Notes: a model not told the origin generated them from the sequence alone. DNA of 64,000 nt from Atrina japonica (GCA_030159075.1 BROG01000027.1:1933501-1997500); one strand, 5' to 3'. Counted from the first letter of the stretch, positions 1 through 12,725 are shown. A program made the numbers and translations.

Positions 1-419
1 ATGAAGGGGAGATTTTCTTCAAGTCTGTGGACAAAGTCATTAGCTAACTGTGATTTGTGGACTCTCTTCATTTTATTTTACCCTCAGGTATGAAATCTTG
101 AATCAGGATTAGACCTTTAATACCCAGATATAATCCTTTGTTATTATTTTGTTTCGTAATGGAGTTTTTAAACCACTTGTGTTTTATTCCAGACCTCTGT
201 ATTTCCCCCCAAACACTAGTAGTAGTGATTACTCCGTGTTTTCTATTAAAATAGTTGTAATACAGAAATTTAAAATTGTGACTGTTTTATTGTTATTGCT
301 ATTTGGGGACAATAATTAAGAATCCTTAGAGTACTAAATTACAAGACGAATATAGAAGATTGGTCACACAATGAATATAAAAATTACACATATTTCAAAT
401 TTATATGTGAATACAAATA
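1..419. other. Unique AT-rich sequence
   Basis: I see no coding frame, RNA gene or repeat in this stretch. Confidence 0.5.
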
Positions 420-1288
420 CAGTGAAATCTTGAAAGACCAGCCTTTCTGCCTGTGACATGTGATCTTACAAGGCAGATTATCCCTCACTAGAAGATTTAT
501 CTAAAGGCTTACTTAACCTGGTGGTTTTCAGATATGTGGTTTTACAAGACAGGTTGTCTTCTATGACAGTGGTTTCACAAGACAGGTTGTCTTCTATGAC
601 AGTGGTTTCACAAGACAGGTGGTCTTCTATGACAGTGGTTTCACAAGACAGGTGGTCTTCTATGACAGTGGTTTCACAAGACAGGTGGTCTTCTATGACA
701 GTGGTTTCACAAGACAGGTGGTCCTCTATGACAGTGGTTTCATAAGACAGGTGGTCTTCTATGACAGTGGTTTCACAAGACAGGTGGTCTTCTATGACAG
801 TGGTTTCATAAGACAGGTGGTCTTCTATGACTGGTTTCATAAAACAAGTGGGCTTCTATGACAGTGGTCTCAAAAGACAGGTGGAGTTCTATGACAGTGG
901 TTTCACAAGACAGGTGGTCTTCTATGACAGTGGTCTCACAAGACAGGTGGAGTTCTATGACAGTGGTTTCACAAGACAGGTGGTTTTTCTCTGACAGTGG
1001 TCTCACAAGATAGATGGTTTTCTATGACAGTGGTCTCAAAGGACAGGTGGTTTTTCTATGACAGTGGTCTCACAAGACAGGTGGTTTTTCTATGATAGTG
1101 GTCTCACAAGAAAGGTGGTCTTTTATGACAGTGGTCTCACAAGACAGGCAGTTTTTCTTTGACAGTGGTCTCACAAGACAGGTGGACTTCTATTACAAGT
1201 GTCTCACAAGACAGGTAGACTTCTATGACAGTAGTCTCACAAAACAGATGTCTTCTATGACAGTGGTCTCAAAGGACAGGTTCCACTA
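420..1288. mobile_element. TIR-bounded MITE with internal 33-bp minisatellite
   Basis: The left end reads TA|CAGTGAAATCTTGAAAGACC and the right end GACAGGTTCCACTA|TA. These are degenerate inverted copies of the CAGTGGAACCTGTCTT end seen perfectly at 52055 and 53143, with TA on both sides as expected for Tc1/mariner-type insertion. Between about 530 and 1270 lie some 22 units of 31-33 bp, for example GACAGTGGTTTCACAAGACA then GGTGGTCTTCTAT. The left half (540-830) is nearly uniform 33-bp units; the right half mixes variants (TTTTTC for CTTC, CTCACAAG for TTCACAAG). Repetitive open frames on both strands here come from the multiple-of-three period and are not genes. Confidence 0.75.
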
Positions 1289-3116
1289 TACCAAAGCATC
1301 AGATACCCAAATAAAGCACAAGAATATTTGAGATGTCTGTTGACACTCCCACCCTTTAATCCACACTTTGGTTTATTTAAGGGACAGTAAGAACTTAACC
1401 CTAGAATCTTGTTGTTTATAAGCATATTTGTAGATATTGAACCATCTAGAATATAATTTACTTTGTGAATTTAAATATTTGCCAAAACAATGTGCATGCT
1501 TGGCATACAGGTGTACAATATGGAACGAGATTGATTCCTTTAGTATATAAGTCAAAGATAACACAAATCACTGGACAGGGTGCTCTAATACAGATAATCA
1601 TATGTTGGGTCAAAATCGTAATTTTACGTAAACTTGTTTTTTTGGTCAGTTACAATTTTTTAGCAATCATGAGAAGAATTAGTCAATGGCTAAATTAGCT
1701 AATGTCTTTTTCATCCCCATGCATATTTATCCTTCAATACTCTGGGTGTTTTTAACCTGATATTTCCTCTTGTTGGTGGTATGCCCAAGTTTTAACTGCT
1801 AGTTTTGTACAGGTACAGGTAAAAATTTCTTTCACTACATTTTTTCAGGTTGTGCAACATTGCATAGTTGTGGCTTCATTGACTGTTTATTGTCACAAAA
1901 GGATTTAAGTATGTGTTAAAACATGTACAAAAATCAAAGTAAGAAACATACTTGGAAGTTTAATAGTTCTGAATTCCAGTTATTTCTGAAAATGAAATTT
2001 GATATTTCACATGTATGTATTTAGTCATTTCTGCATACCAATTATTTTTCGTACAAATTGACTTTCCAAGGTTTTTCCTGTCTTGGATTAGGAAGCATGT
2101 TAAAACAAGTAGTTCATTAAAATGAAATTAGATATTTCACATGTATGTCTTGAGTAATTTCTAAATTTCTGCATACCAATAATTTCCATACTGTTTCACT
2201 TTTCAAGGATTTTCGCATTTTGATTTCCTAAACATGTAAAAACAAGCACTTTGTTGTTTTTTGTATTTTCTTTAAATCACGGTCATTGTGTAAATTGTTG
2301 TACTTATCTCAGTACATAGGTAACAGTGTATGTGTAGCCAGTCTACCTATAAACAGTAATAATCTGAAATATAAATAATACTGATATTGGTCCTTATATC
2401 CCACTTGCTTTTGCTTTTTCATTCAGTAAAATTCAATTGAGTTTACTGCTTAATTTAAACTCTGTAACTGGATATGAAGTTGAATGGCAGTATTGATTAT
2501 CTGTGTCAAAAATAAAATTTGGGTGAATGTTGGTTCTTTACATAGGATCAGGTGCGACTGGGCTTTAATTTATATATATTATGGTGTCAATAATATGTAT
2601 GTCATTGAGGTAGAGGTAGACAAAATAGCTGTTGATGTGTTTGGGGGAATTTGGTACGATCTGTCACTTTGGAATTGCTTATGTATTATACTAATAATTG
2701 CAGTTGATAAAAATGCCCAAGTTAATATACATTTATCTAGCTTGGTACATTAATTTCTGCACACAAAGGACAGTCTTAACATTAGTAAATACATTACATA
2801 AAGAGCCACTATTTTTGGAAGTCATATACCGGTAACGTTGATGAGAGACAGATTTTGCTTTATTTTTCTTCATTTGAAAGACATTTAATGTTTCTTGACT
2901 TAGTGATTTTTTCCAAGATATTGAATGAAGAATTTTAATATATGTAGTGTAATTTTCCTTGCGTATAGGTACAGAATAGTGGTCAATTATGAAAAATGTT
3001 AAAGTTTAGAAATTACAGGTTTTTAACATCACCAGGTGATTTATAGTTTATAAGAATATTTTCACCTATAGTAACATACATGGACATTTTTATAAGTTAT
3101 ATATAAGGAGGAAACA
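1289..3116. other. Mostly unique AT-rich sequence
   Basis: No gene or RNA recognised. A roughly 100-bp segment near 1985-2110 recurs diverged near 2120-2240 (shared ATTTCACATGTATGT, then TTTCTGCATACCAAT), a small local duplication. Confidence 0.45.
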
Positions 3117-3124
3117 CTTAAAGA

Positions 3125-3526
3125 TAGGGCTGTCATTGATAGATTCAATATTGATATACAAATTGATTTGATATGATAATCAATACATTTTTTTTTTAGT
3201 ATCGATACATTTCAAAATGCAACTCACAGGATATGTTTTCTTTTACAATTTCCAAAAAATTTCCATTTGTTTTACTTCATGTTCTTGAACTGTGTTATAT
3301 TTTATTCTAATTGTTCAATTTGTTCAAATAGACAATGTATTTCCTTGCAATGATTTTTTTTAATCATCTGATAGTAAAATACACAACAAAACACCTGAAT
3401 ATTATAATGCATCTATATATTATACATGTATTTTGTAGAAGTGCCAAATTTTTTGATTTATCGATACCGGTATATCAATTTTTTTTACTTATATCGATAT
3501 AGAATTTCTCATCAATGACAGCCCTA
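3125..3526. mobile_element. hAT-type MITE (402 bp)
   Basis: Starts TAGGGCTGTCATTGAT and ends with its exact inverse, ATCAATGACAGCCCTA, giving 16-bp perfect TIRs. Flanking 8-mers CTTAAAGA (3117-3124) and CCTAAAGG (3527-3534) match at 6 of 8 positions, consistent with an aged 8-bp target-site duplication. The TIR start TAGGG and an 8-bp duplication are typical of hAT elements. Subterminal ATCGATA motifs occur on both sides. There is no coding capacity, so it is non-autonomous. Confidence 0.85.
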
Positions 3527-3589
3527 CCTAAAGGTCATCTCTATATTACATGTATGTTATAAATCTTCTAAAAATTATATATTAGCAGC

Positions 3590-5640
3590 GAGGCATTTTG
3601 ACCAATTTCCTCTGTTTTAGGTATTTTGACTGATTTCCTCTATTATAGGTATTTTGACAGATTTCCTCTATTATAGGTATTTTGACTAATTTCCTTTATT
3701 ATAGGTATTTTGACTGATTTCCTTTATTATAGGTATTTTGACTAATTTCCTTTATTATAGGTATTTTGACAGATTTCCTTTATTATAGGTATTTTGACTG
3801 ATTTCCTTTATTATAGGTATTTTGACAGATTTCCTTTATTATAGGTATTTTGACTGATTTCCTTTATTATAGGTATTTTGACTGATTTCCTCTATTATAG
3901 GTATTTTGACTAATTTCCTTTATTATAGGTATTTTGACTAATTTCCTTTATTATAGGTATTTTGACTGATTTCCTTTATTATAGGTATTTTGACTGATTT
4001 CCTTTATTATAGGTATTTTGACAGATTTCCTCTATTATAGGTATTTTGACTGATTTCCTTTCTATTATAGGTATTTTGACTAATTTCCTTTATTATAGGT
4101 ATTTTGACTAATTTCCTTTATTATGCATGTAGGTATTTTGACTAATTTCCTTTATTATAGGTATTTTGACTGATTTCCTTTATTATAGGTATTTTGACAG
4201 ATTTCCTCTATTATAGGTATTTTGACTGATTTCCTCTATTATAGGTATTTTGACTAATTTCCTTTATTATTATTTTGCATGTAGGTATTTTGACTAATTT
4301 CCTTTATTATAGGTATTTTGACTGATTTCCTTTATTATAGACTAATTTCCTTTATTTTGACAGACTAATTTCCTGTATTATAGGTATTTTATTTTGACTG
4401 ATTTTGACTAATTTCCTCTATTATAGGTATTTTGACTAATTTCCTTTATTATAGGTATTTTGGTATTTTGATTTTGATGATTTCCTTTATTATAGGTATT
4501 TTGACAGATTTCCTCTATTATAGGTATTTTGACTGATTTCCTCTATTATAGGTATTTTGACTAATTTCCTTTATTATGCATGTAGGTATTTTGACTAATT
4601 TCCTTTATTATAGTTATTTAGGATTTTGGCTGATTTCCTCTTATTATTGACAGTATTTTGTACTAATTTCCTTTATTATAGGTATTTTGACTAATTTCCT
4701 TTATTTTATTTTGACAGATTTCCTCTATTATAGGTATTTTGACAGATTTCTCAGGAATTCCTGTATTATTATAGGTATTTTGACTGATTTCTCTTTATAG
4801 GTATTTTGTATTTTGACAGATTTTGACCTCCTTTATTATAGGTATTTTGACAGATTTGACTAATTTCTGATTTCCTTATAGGTATTTTGACTAATTTCCT
4901 TTATTATAGGTATTTTGACAGAATTCCTGTATTATAGGTATTTTGACTAATTTCCTTTATTATAATATTTTGACAGATTTCCTCTATTATAGGTATTTTG
5001 ACTAATTTCCTTTATTATAGGTATTTTGACTAATTTCCTTTATTATAGGTATTTTGACTAATTTCCTTTATTATAGGTATTTTGACTGATTTCCTTTATT
5101 ATAGTTATTTTGACAGATTTCCTGTATTATAGGTATTTTGACTGATTTCCTTTATTATAGGTATTTTGACAGATTTCCTCTATTATAGGTATTTTGACTG
5201 ATTTCCTTTATTATAGGTATTTTGACTAATTTCCTTTATTATAGGTATTTTGACTAATTTCCTTTATTATAGGTATTTTGACTGATTTCCTTTATTATAA
5301 TATTTTGACAGATTTCCTCTATTATAGGTATTTTGACTAATTTCCTCTATTATAGGTATTTTGACTGATTTCCTTTATTATAGGTATTTTGACAGATTTC
5401 TTCTATTACAGGTATTTTGACTGATTTCCTTTATTATAGGTATTTTGACTAATTTCCTTTATTATAGAATTTTGACAGATTTCCTCTATTATAGGTATTT
5501 TGAAGTTATTATTTATTTTGACTGATTTCCTTTATTGTAGGTATTTTGACTGATTTCCTCTATTATAGGTATTTTGACTGATTTCCTTTATTATAGGCAT
5601 TTTGACAGATTTCCTCATTTATAGGCATTTCTTCAGATTT
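3590..5640. repeat. 28-bp minisatellite, about 2 kb
   Basis: About 70 units of AGGTATTTTGACTGATTTCC plus TTTATTAT, with interchangeable variants at a few positions (ACTAATTT, ACAGATTT, CTCTATT). Units are regular at 3650-4320 and 4890-5600 but broken, truncated and fused at about 4320-4880. A variant carrying an inserted GCATGTAGG occurs at about 4123, 4277 and 4580. The array lies 60 bp from the hAT MITE. Confidence 0.95.
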
Positions 5641-5951
5641 CATTAATCAGAGTCATTTGTAAAATGTTTTGTTTAATTGTCAAATTCCTCATAGCTCTTT
5701 AGAATACCAAAGTCAACATTGTGTTTACATGTATATAACAGGAATTGGAGAAATGTACTTGTCTACAAAGGGTGCATGTAGAAACAGCCTATATGTTTTA
5801 TGTCCATTCCAGAAAGCATGATAGTCCATATACATAATATTTATTGGTTGCAGGAAAAAAAAGGCACTCCAACATGACTTTGTTTCGGGATCAACCAAAG
5901 AGGCCAAAGTTTTCCTAATGACAAAAATAAACTACATGTAATTGTATCACG

Positions 5952-6042
5952 TTAACTCATCAACCCCTGAAAAACAATGGACTCTTCTGTAAACCATTGA
6001 CTGGGACCAGCCCAAATGTGTCTTTAGGGGTGAATGGGTTAA
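5952..6042. mobile_element. TTAA-flanked 91-bp MITE, copy 1
   Basis: Ends TTAACTCATCAACCCCTGAA and the inverse of TTTAGGGGTGAATGGGTTAA, so TTAA sits at each boundary, as for piggyBac-type insertion. The core carries ACAATGGACTCTTCTGTAAA. The same length and core recur at 7816-7906, and inverted at 55436-55525. Confidence 0.75.
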
Positions 6043-6338
6043 GATTTAATACGCTGTGTATTAGTCATTCTAATACATAGGAAATTAATGCTCCATATTT
6101 TTTCCAAATTGTAGCACATTTACCCCAAATTTGATTTGCAATACATGACCATATCCCTGAAAATTGTACTTTGTTTAGCAAAATTTGCATGCAACATCTA
6201 ACTTGGAAATTCAGTTCCACTCAACAATTTCCCAGTAATGTCATTAGCCGTAGATAAATTTCATTATAGAACTTTTTCGTTTAGAATGGTTCTTATCCGT
6301 ACAAACATTTTACTACAATATTTCACATCTTTACACTC

Positions 6339-6360
6339 TTTTTTTTTTGGGGGGGGGGGG
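6339..6360 (+). repeat. Poly-T / poly-G run
   Basis: About ten T followed by twelve G, a mononucleotide junction. Confidence 0.9.
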
Positions 6361-6757
6361 ATCTTTTTAAAATAATATTTTGTTGACCTTAAATTGTTTT
6401 ACCTTTATTTTGTATGTTATTTTATTTTGTAAAATATGCTTACCAATGGTTATTTTGGAAATTTAAATTTCAAAATACATGTAGTGGTGGATTTGCACTG
6501 ATTCTGTCTTTACTAAGTACTTGTTCTTAACCAGAGCATCATGGGATTGCATTTACAAGAGAGGATCACATATTTGAAACAAGACATCAGAATAACAAGA
6601 AGTATGTAATGTTATTAGGTGTGTAGACTCTTAAAAAACATCAACATCCTAATGTTAGTACATCCTGTTTATCACACAGTTTAAGCATTGTATTGGTGTG
6701 GTTCTTCAAGTACACAAAATGAATATATAACTGCAAAAACTTGGTCAAAACAAAACT

Positions 6758-6852
6758 TTACTCATTCATCTCAAAATACACATTTGGACTGGTCTACATC
6801 AAAGAAATTTAGAACAGTCCATTGTATTTCAGGGATACTGATAGATGAATTA
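6758..6852 (-). mobile_element. TTAA-type MITE, diverged copy
   Basis: Inverted, degenerate relative of the 91-bp element: ACTCATTCATCTCAAAATAC, then ACATTTGGACTGGTCTA, CAGTCCATTGTATTTCAGGG and a GATGAATTA end. Confidence 0.6.
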
Positions 6853-7562
6853 GATATCTATTCACTATTATTGTTCCTGTCCCCGGATGTATGGTACTTT
6901 ACTTAAAGATCATACTACTTGTAGTGGTATGTATTTTGACAACACTAAAACATATTATGTTGGCATGCTTGTACATTGGTACACTGATCGTACACTTCAT
7001 GGCTGCAAGACTTTGACAAAAATGTATACATGTGTAAAAATTGATAAACAATCCCTTGTAAGCTTCTAAATCACAAAACATTTTACAATAAAATGTAAAA
7101 TGTGTGACATCCATAAATTATCATGAAAATGATTTAGATGTTGTTAGACATTTTATAGGTTAAATTAAACTTGTGTGACATAATACAATCCTACAAGACC
7201 TAGATTTCATCATATAAATTTATTTATTACAGATATTGTAAATTCATAAATTTTCCTTGAGGATTAAATTTTCTTATTTTCGTGGGTATCCAAAACAAAA
7301 AAAAAAATCCATGACTATAATTTTTACTTGAATTGTGGTCAATATAATCTTTCAAAAATTAATGAAAACTTATGTCAACAAGATTTAATAATTATATATT
7401 TTTTTTCTGCAGTTTTATCTGTACCTATGCATAATATTTTTTGAAGATATATTTGTATGTATCATGGTCTTTGAAACTTTTAAGATATCAATACATTTAT
7501 GTATATGATGCCTCATTATAAAGATATAGTTGAAATTTCACGTTTTATAAACTAGTCAGAAC

Positions 7563-7690
7563 GGTTCATGCAATGAAGCATCTTACCAAGTTTGACGAAA
7601 ATTGGGCCATAATTGCTCGAGTTATCGCATAAAACAGACAGACGGACAATGCCATTCCATAATACAACATCTTCGACAGCCATATAAAAA
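7563..7690. repeat. Fragment of a dispersed repeat
   Basis: The segment contains CCAAGTTTGACGAAAATTGG, then CTCGAGTTATCGC, and an ACAGACAGACGGAC run. This is the wording of a very common molluscan dispersed repeat as I remember it. Only one copy is visible here, so family assignment rests on memory. Confidence 0.4.
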
Positions 7691-7815
7691 CTGAACTTTA
7701 AAGTTAGGGCAACCACACTAGGGCATTTGTAATCAACAAACAGCAGTAGGAAACACCGGGGGTATAATTGTAAATTAAGGGAACTTCAGTAGTTTAATTC
7801 GACAAAAATTAAAAG

Positions 7816-7906
7816 TTAACTCATCAGCCCCTGATAAACAATGGACTCTTCTGTAAATCAATGACTTAGACAAGTCCAAATGTGTCTTTAAGGGTGTATA
7901 AGTTAA
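7816..7906. mobile_element. TTAA-flanked 91-bp MITE, copy 2
   Basis: Same length and orientation as 5952-6042, with TTAACTCATCAGCCCCTGAT at the left and GTATAAGTTAA at the right. The core ACAATGGACTCTTCTGTAAA is identical. Confidence 0.75.
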
Positions 7907-8480
7907 CTCTACTTCTCTGATGTATGAAATAGAGCTGAAAGCTTTTGAGTCTAAGAGGAACTTAAAGGTCGAGAGCATTGACAAGTAATATTCTGTTCCA
8001 TCAAGCACCAGATATGTAATTGGATGATGATAATTAGATATTGTCACATCAATAGTGCTGACATCATAATCTGTGAAAGAGGCAATTGTTATCCTATTGC
8101 TACCATAAAGTGATTAATTGAACACAGGCCATCACTATTGATAGAATATTTTGTCATTTATTGAAGTCAACAAAAATCAGACTTGTTTTGTTCATCATTC
8201 CGTCCATATGAATATAACAGGATGATGGGACTGGACAACAAATTCTTTTGATTATGTATAACTGTTAAGTAATGGCAATTAATAGAACAGTTGCATATAA
8301 ACCAATTAGAAAAGGTTGCTGTATCTATAGATTGAAAGTTAATTGATTTGTCAGAGATTTTACCATCAACAAGCTTCTTTTCTTCATAAATTTACCATCA
8401 GGATGGCATCATGTAATCTAAGGATTGGAGTCAAAAATGAATTTAGAAAATGTTAGTTTCTGTTATCTCTATGACATTTT

Positions 8481-8815
8481 AGTGATGTTTTGGAATCTGT
8501 CTTAAGATGCCATTGTCATCTGTCTTGAGATACCTTTGTCATAAATGAAAATTTGTCTTGAGATACTATTGTCATGAATGAACGTGCCTTGAAGATATCA
8601 ATGTCATAGAAGACCACCTGTCTTGAAATGCCAAATACCAGTGTTATCGAAGAGCACCTGTCTTGAAATACCAGTATCATTGAAGACCACCTGTCTTGGA
8701 ATTTCTGTCATTGAAGAACACCTGTCTTTGGGATACAATACTCAGAAAACTATTCTGTGGAACCATTACTTAAAGGCTACCTCTTTCAAAAGTCCACATA
8801 TCTTGTTGTAAAAAA
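8481..8815. repeat. Degenerate relative of the CAGTGGAACCTGTCTT-type array element
   Basis: Imperfect 30-35-bp units around CACCTGTCTTGAAATACCAG and CATTGAAGACCACCTGTCTT. They have the same core words as the minus strand of the 420-1288 element. The ends have decayed (GGAATCTGTCTTAAGAT at the left), so boundaries are approximate. Confidence 0.55.
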
Positions 8816-9446
8816 AAAAGTGTGATTTCTCTTCTGTTTTAGAAACAGTTAAGTGTTTGTCAGGTTTCTTAAACAACACATTTTATATATAAACAGTGTA
8901 GTCCCTCAAAATAGATTCCTTCTGTAAAACAAGTACATTAAGTGTGTCAAGTTTTATGCTTGAAACTGATGTGCATTCCATGACCTTACGAAATCCCGGT
9001 GTACATGTATAATGCAAAATTGTCAGATTGTGTATTTAAGTAAATTTATCAAGTCAAAGTTGTGAAATGTAATTAATTTTCGAAAAACATTGATGAGTAT
9101 TTTCTTTTAAATGTTCAAAAAAGGTGACAATGATTTTAAATGATTACAAGTTCAGGGATTATATGTAATTTTAGATTTCAATTTCATATGGTTTAACACT
9201 GGTGAGAATTTTCTTAACAATTATGAAGTGAAGTGATGCATCAAAATGACAAGCAGCGTTCATTTTTACAATTTCTGGGCAATCTAAATATGAAGTAACA
9301 TAGTCAGTAATTATATAAATATCATGTTTCAGTTTGGTCACTGAAATGTTAGAACATTCACCCACAAATTTATACTAGGTCATATCTAAGACATTTTAGC
9401 ACAGGAAGAATTGTGATATTTCCTTTGCACAAAATGTAATTCACAG

Positions 9447-10735
9447 GTCTTTCAGATTGGACATAAAATAGATGTTATGTCACAGATTAGACATACATCA
9501 GAGGTGTTATATCACAGATTGGACATAAAACAGGTGTTGTGTCACAGATTGGACATCAGACAGGTGTTATGTCACAGATAAAACATTAGACAGAGCTGTT
9601 ATATAACAGATTGGACATTAAACAGAGATGTTATATCACAGATTGGACATAAAACAAGTGTTATGTCACAGATTGGACATCAGACAGGTGTTATGTCACA
9701 TATTGGACATAAAACAAGTGTTATGTCACAGATTGGACATCAGACAGGTATTATGTAACAGATTGGACATTAGACAGAGGTGTTATGGCATAGAGTAGAC
9801 ATACAACATAGGGATTATGTCACAGACTGGACATAAAACAGAGGTGTTTTGTCACAGATTTGACATCTGACAGAGGTGTTGTGTCACAATTTAGACATAT
9901 TACAAAGGTGTTATGTAACAGATTGGACATAGACAGAGGTGATATGTCATAGATTGACATAAAAAGGGGGTTATGTCACATCAGGGATAAAGCAGAGATA
10001 TTATGTCACAGTATGGACATAAAACAGGTGTTATATTATAGATTGGATATAAAACAGAAGTGTTATGTAACAAATTAGACCTAAAACAGATGGGTTATAT
10101 CACAAATTTGATATTAAACAGTGTTGTATCATAGATTGGACATAAAACACAGGTGTTATTAGATGTTATATCACAAATTTGACATTAAACGGAGGTGTTT
10201 TGTCATAGAATGGACATAAAACATGTGTTATGTCACAGATTGGACATAAATCATGTGTTATGTCACAGATTGGATATTAACATAGGTGTTATGTCATAGA
10301 TTTGATATTAAACATAGGTGTTATGTCATAGATTTAACATAAAACAGAAGTGTTATAAAACAGACTGGGCATAAAACAGAGGTGTTATGTCACAAATTGG
10401 ACATAAAACAGTTGTTATGTCACAGATTTGATATTAAACATAGGTGTTATGTCATAGATTTGATATTAAACATAGGTGTTATGTCATAGATTTAACATAA
10501 AACAGAGTTGTTATGTCATAGATTGGGCATAAAACATAGGTGTTCTGTCACAGATTGGATATTAAACAGAGGTGATAAGTCACAGATTAGACATAGAACA
10601 GAGATATTATGCCATTGATTGGACATAGATCAGATGTATGATGTCTCAGATTCAACAAAGAATAGAGATGCTATGTCTCAGATTCGACATAAAACAGAGG
10701 TGTTATGTCACAGATTGGACATTAATCATGACTTT
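9447..10735. repeat. 30-32-bp minisatellite
   Basis: About 40 units of TTATGTCACAGATTGGACAT then AAAACAGGTG, with AGAGGTG variants that add two bases. Divergence is moderate and spread along the array. It runs directly into the tetranucleotide tract at 10741. Confidence 0.93.
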
Positions 10736-10740
10736 AAACA

Positions 10741-10854
10741 TCTGTCTGCCTGTATATCTGTCTGTCTTTTTATCTATCTGTCTGTCTATCCCTCTCTGTC
10801 TGTCTGTCTATCTGTCTGTCTGTCTGTATGTCTGTCTGTCTATCTATCTATCTA

Positions 10855-10895
<41 letters not shown>

Positions 10896-10914
10896 ATGTC
10901 TATCTATCTATGTC
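10741..10914. repeat. (TCTG/TCTA)n microsatellite
   Basis: Mixed TCTG and TCTA tetranucleotides over about 170 bp, with a pure TCTG run near the right end. Confidence 0.95.
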
Positions 10915-10933
10915 TTAATTGGTACAGAGTGAT

Positions 10934-11212
10934 CAGTGGAACCTGCCTTTAGGGATCAGCAATCTGCCACTGAAATGTGATGGTCTCTTTAGGGATCAGC
11001 AATCTGCCACTGAAATGTGATGGTCTCTTTAGGGATCAGCAATCTGCCACTGAAATGTGATGGTCTCTTTAGGGATCAGCAATCTGCCACTGAAATGTGA
11101 TGGTCTCTTTAGGGATCAGCAATCTGCCACTGAAATGTGATGGTCTCTTGAGACAGGTGGTCTCTCAAAAGAGGACTTAATATGGTCTCATAAAGCAAGA
11201 CAGGTTCAACAG
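10934..11212. mobile_element. TIR-bounded MITE with internal 44-bp tandem repeat
   Basis: The left end CAGTGGAACCTGCCTTTAGG and the right end AAGACAGGTTCAACAG are imperfect inverted repeats of the same family as 52055-53143. Inside are five almost identical 44-bp units: TTTAGGGATCAGCAATCTGC, then CACTGAAATGTGATGGTCTC. The remaining interior reads GAGACAGGTGGTCTCTC, the family's core word. Confidence 0.8.
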
Positions 11213-11900
11213 TACTAAGCACAATAGTACACAAATACTGAAAATTCAACAGTGAAGTTGGTTTGTGAATAGGTTTGAATAAGGGATGTGTATGTAATGA
11301 GAGCTAAGATGTCGGATATGTCACTGAATTCTAGTTCAGACATAAATTGAAAATTTGACCATGGAGTCATGTACTCAATTTCCATATTCCAGTTTTGAAA
11401 TTAGTAAACAACAAATAGATAATGTGTAATTGGGCATAGCAGGTGGGTGTTATGTAGCCAGGCCTATTGAGTATATAATGTTTAACCAAGCCTTAATAAT
11501 ACATGTTGTTTTAAATACACCAAAATCAACAGCGTTAAGCTAAGTTACATAGGTACATTTGTTTAAGAATTAGAGTGTCAGCCCAGGCATGGACCAGTGT
11601 CTATTGGTTCAATCTTGTGTCCAACTACTACTTGTATACTTAACACCATGACACATACCGACATTATTCATCCAAAAACTATGTCCTAATTGTTCAAAGA
11701 TTCCTCTACTTTGTTACATAAATAAATATGTTGATGTATAAAGGGAAGAAAAAGTAAGTACAATGATTTTATAGTTTAGAGAAAATATTAATTTTCAGTT
11801 ATTTAGAGTAATGCAACTTCAACTAAATAGAATGTAATTAATGTTTTAAGAATTTGCAAATTAATTGCAAATGTTAGCAATAATGCAAGAAAAAATCCCT
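11213..11900. other. Unique sequence between arrays
   Basis: AT-rich; nothing recognised. Confidence 0.4.
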
Positions 11901-11904
11901 GATA

Positions 11905-12725
11905 GGTAGTGATAAAGAGAGAAATATCTGACAAACACTGAAAATAATCAGAGAAACCTGACAGACAGTGACAACAAGCAGAGACATCTGACAAATATTG
12001 ACAAGCAGAAAAACCTGACAGACAATAACAATAAGCAGAAAAACCTGAGAGACAGTAACAACAAGCAGAAAAACCCGACAGACAGTGACAACAAGCAAAG
12101 ACATCTTACAAATATTGACAAGCAGAAAAATCTGACCGACAATAACAACAAGCAGAAAAACCTGACAGACAGTGACAACAAGCAAAGACAACTGACAAAT
12201 ATTGACAAGCAGAAAAATCTGACAGACATTGACAATAAGCAGAAACACCTGACATACAGTGACAACAAGCAAAGACATCTGACAAATATTGACAAGCAGA
12301 AAAATCTGATAGACAGTGACAATAAGCAGAAACATCTAACAAATATTGACAAGCAGAAAAACCTGACAGACAGTGACAACAAGCAGAAAAACCTGACAGA
12401 CAGTGACAACAAGCAGAAAAACCTGACAGACAGTGACAACAAGCAGAAAAACATGACAGAGAGTGGAAACAAGCAGAAAAACATGACAGACAGTGACAGC
12501 AAGCAGAAAAACATGACAGTGACAACAAGCAGAAATACCTGACATTGGCAACAAATAGAAGAACCTGACAGACAGTGACAACAAGCAAAAAAGCCTGACA
12601 GACAGTGGAAACAAGCAGAGACAACTGACAGGTAGTGATGAAGACAGATGAATATGACAGTGAATCAAGCAGAGACACCTGCATGGTTGTGTCAGTGGAA
12701 GAAATGTCTAACAAGCAATGGATAT
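11905..12725. repeat. 30-bp minisatellite
   Basis: About 27 units of CCTGACAGACAGTGACAACA then AGCAGAAAAA, alternating in the left two thirds with a CTGACAAATATTGACAAGCA variant. Three perfect 30-bp units stand at about 12352-12440. Because the period is a multiple of three, minus-strand frames of up to 200 codons run through it; these are artefacts. Confidence 0.95.

Noticed and set aside
521..1006. Open frames on both strands with 11-residue repeats
   Set aside because: They follow from the 33-bp array; both strands and more than one frame are open at once.
9438..11160. Regularly spaced repeats considered as a CRISPR-like array
   Set aside because: There are no unique spacers; units are contiguous diverged tandem repeats in a eukaryotic sequence.
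11874..12714. Minus-strand Leu/Cys/Val-rich frames of 150-200 codons resembling membrane proteins
   Set aside because: Three frames are open together because the period is 30 bp, a sign of repeat artefact and not coding selection.
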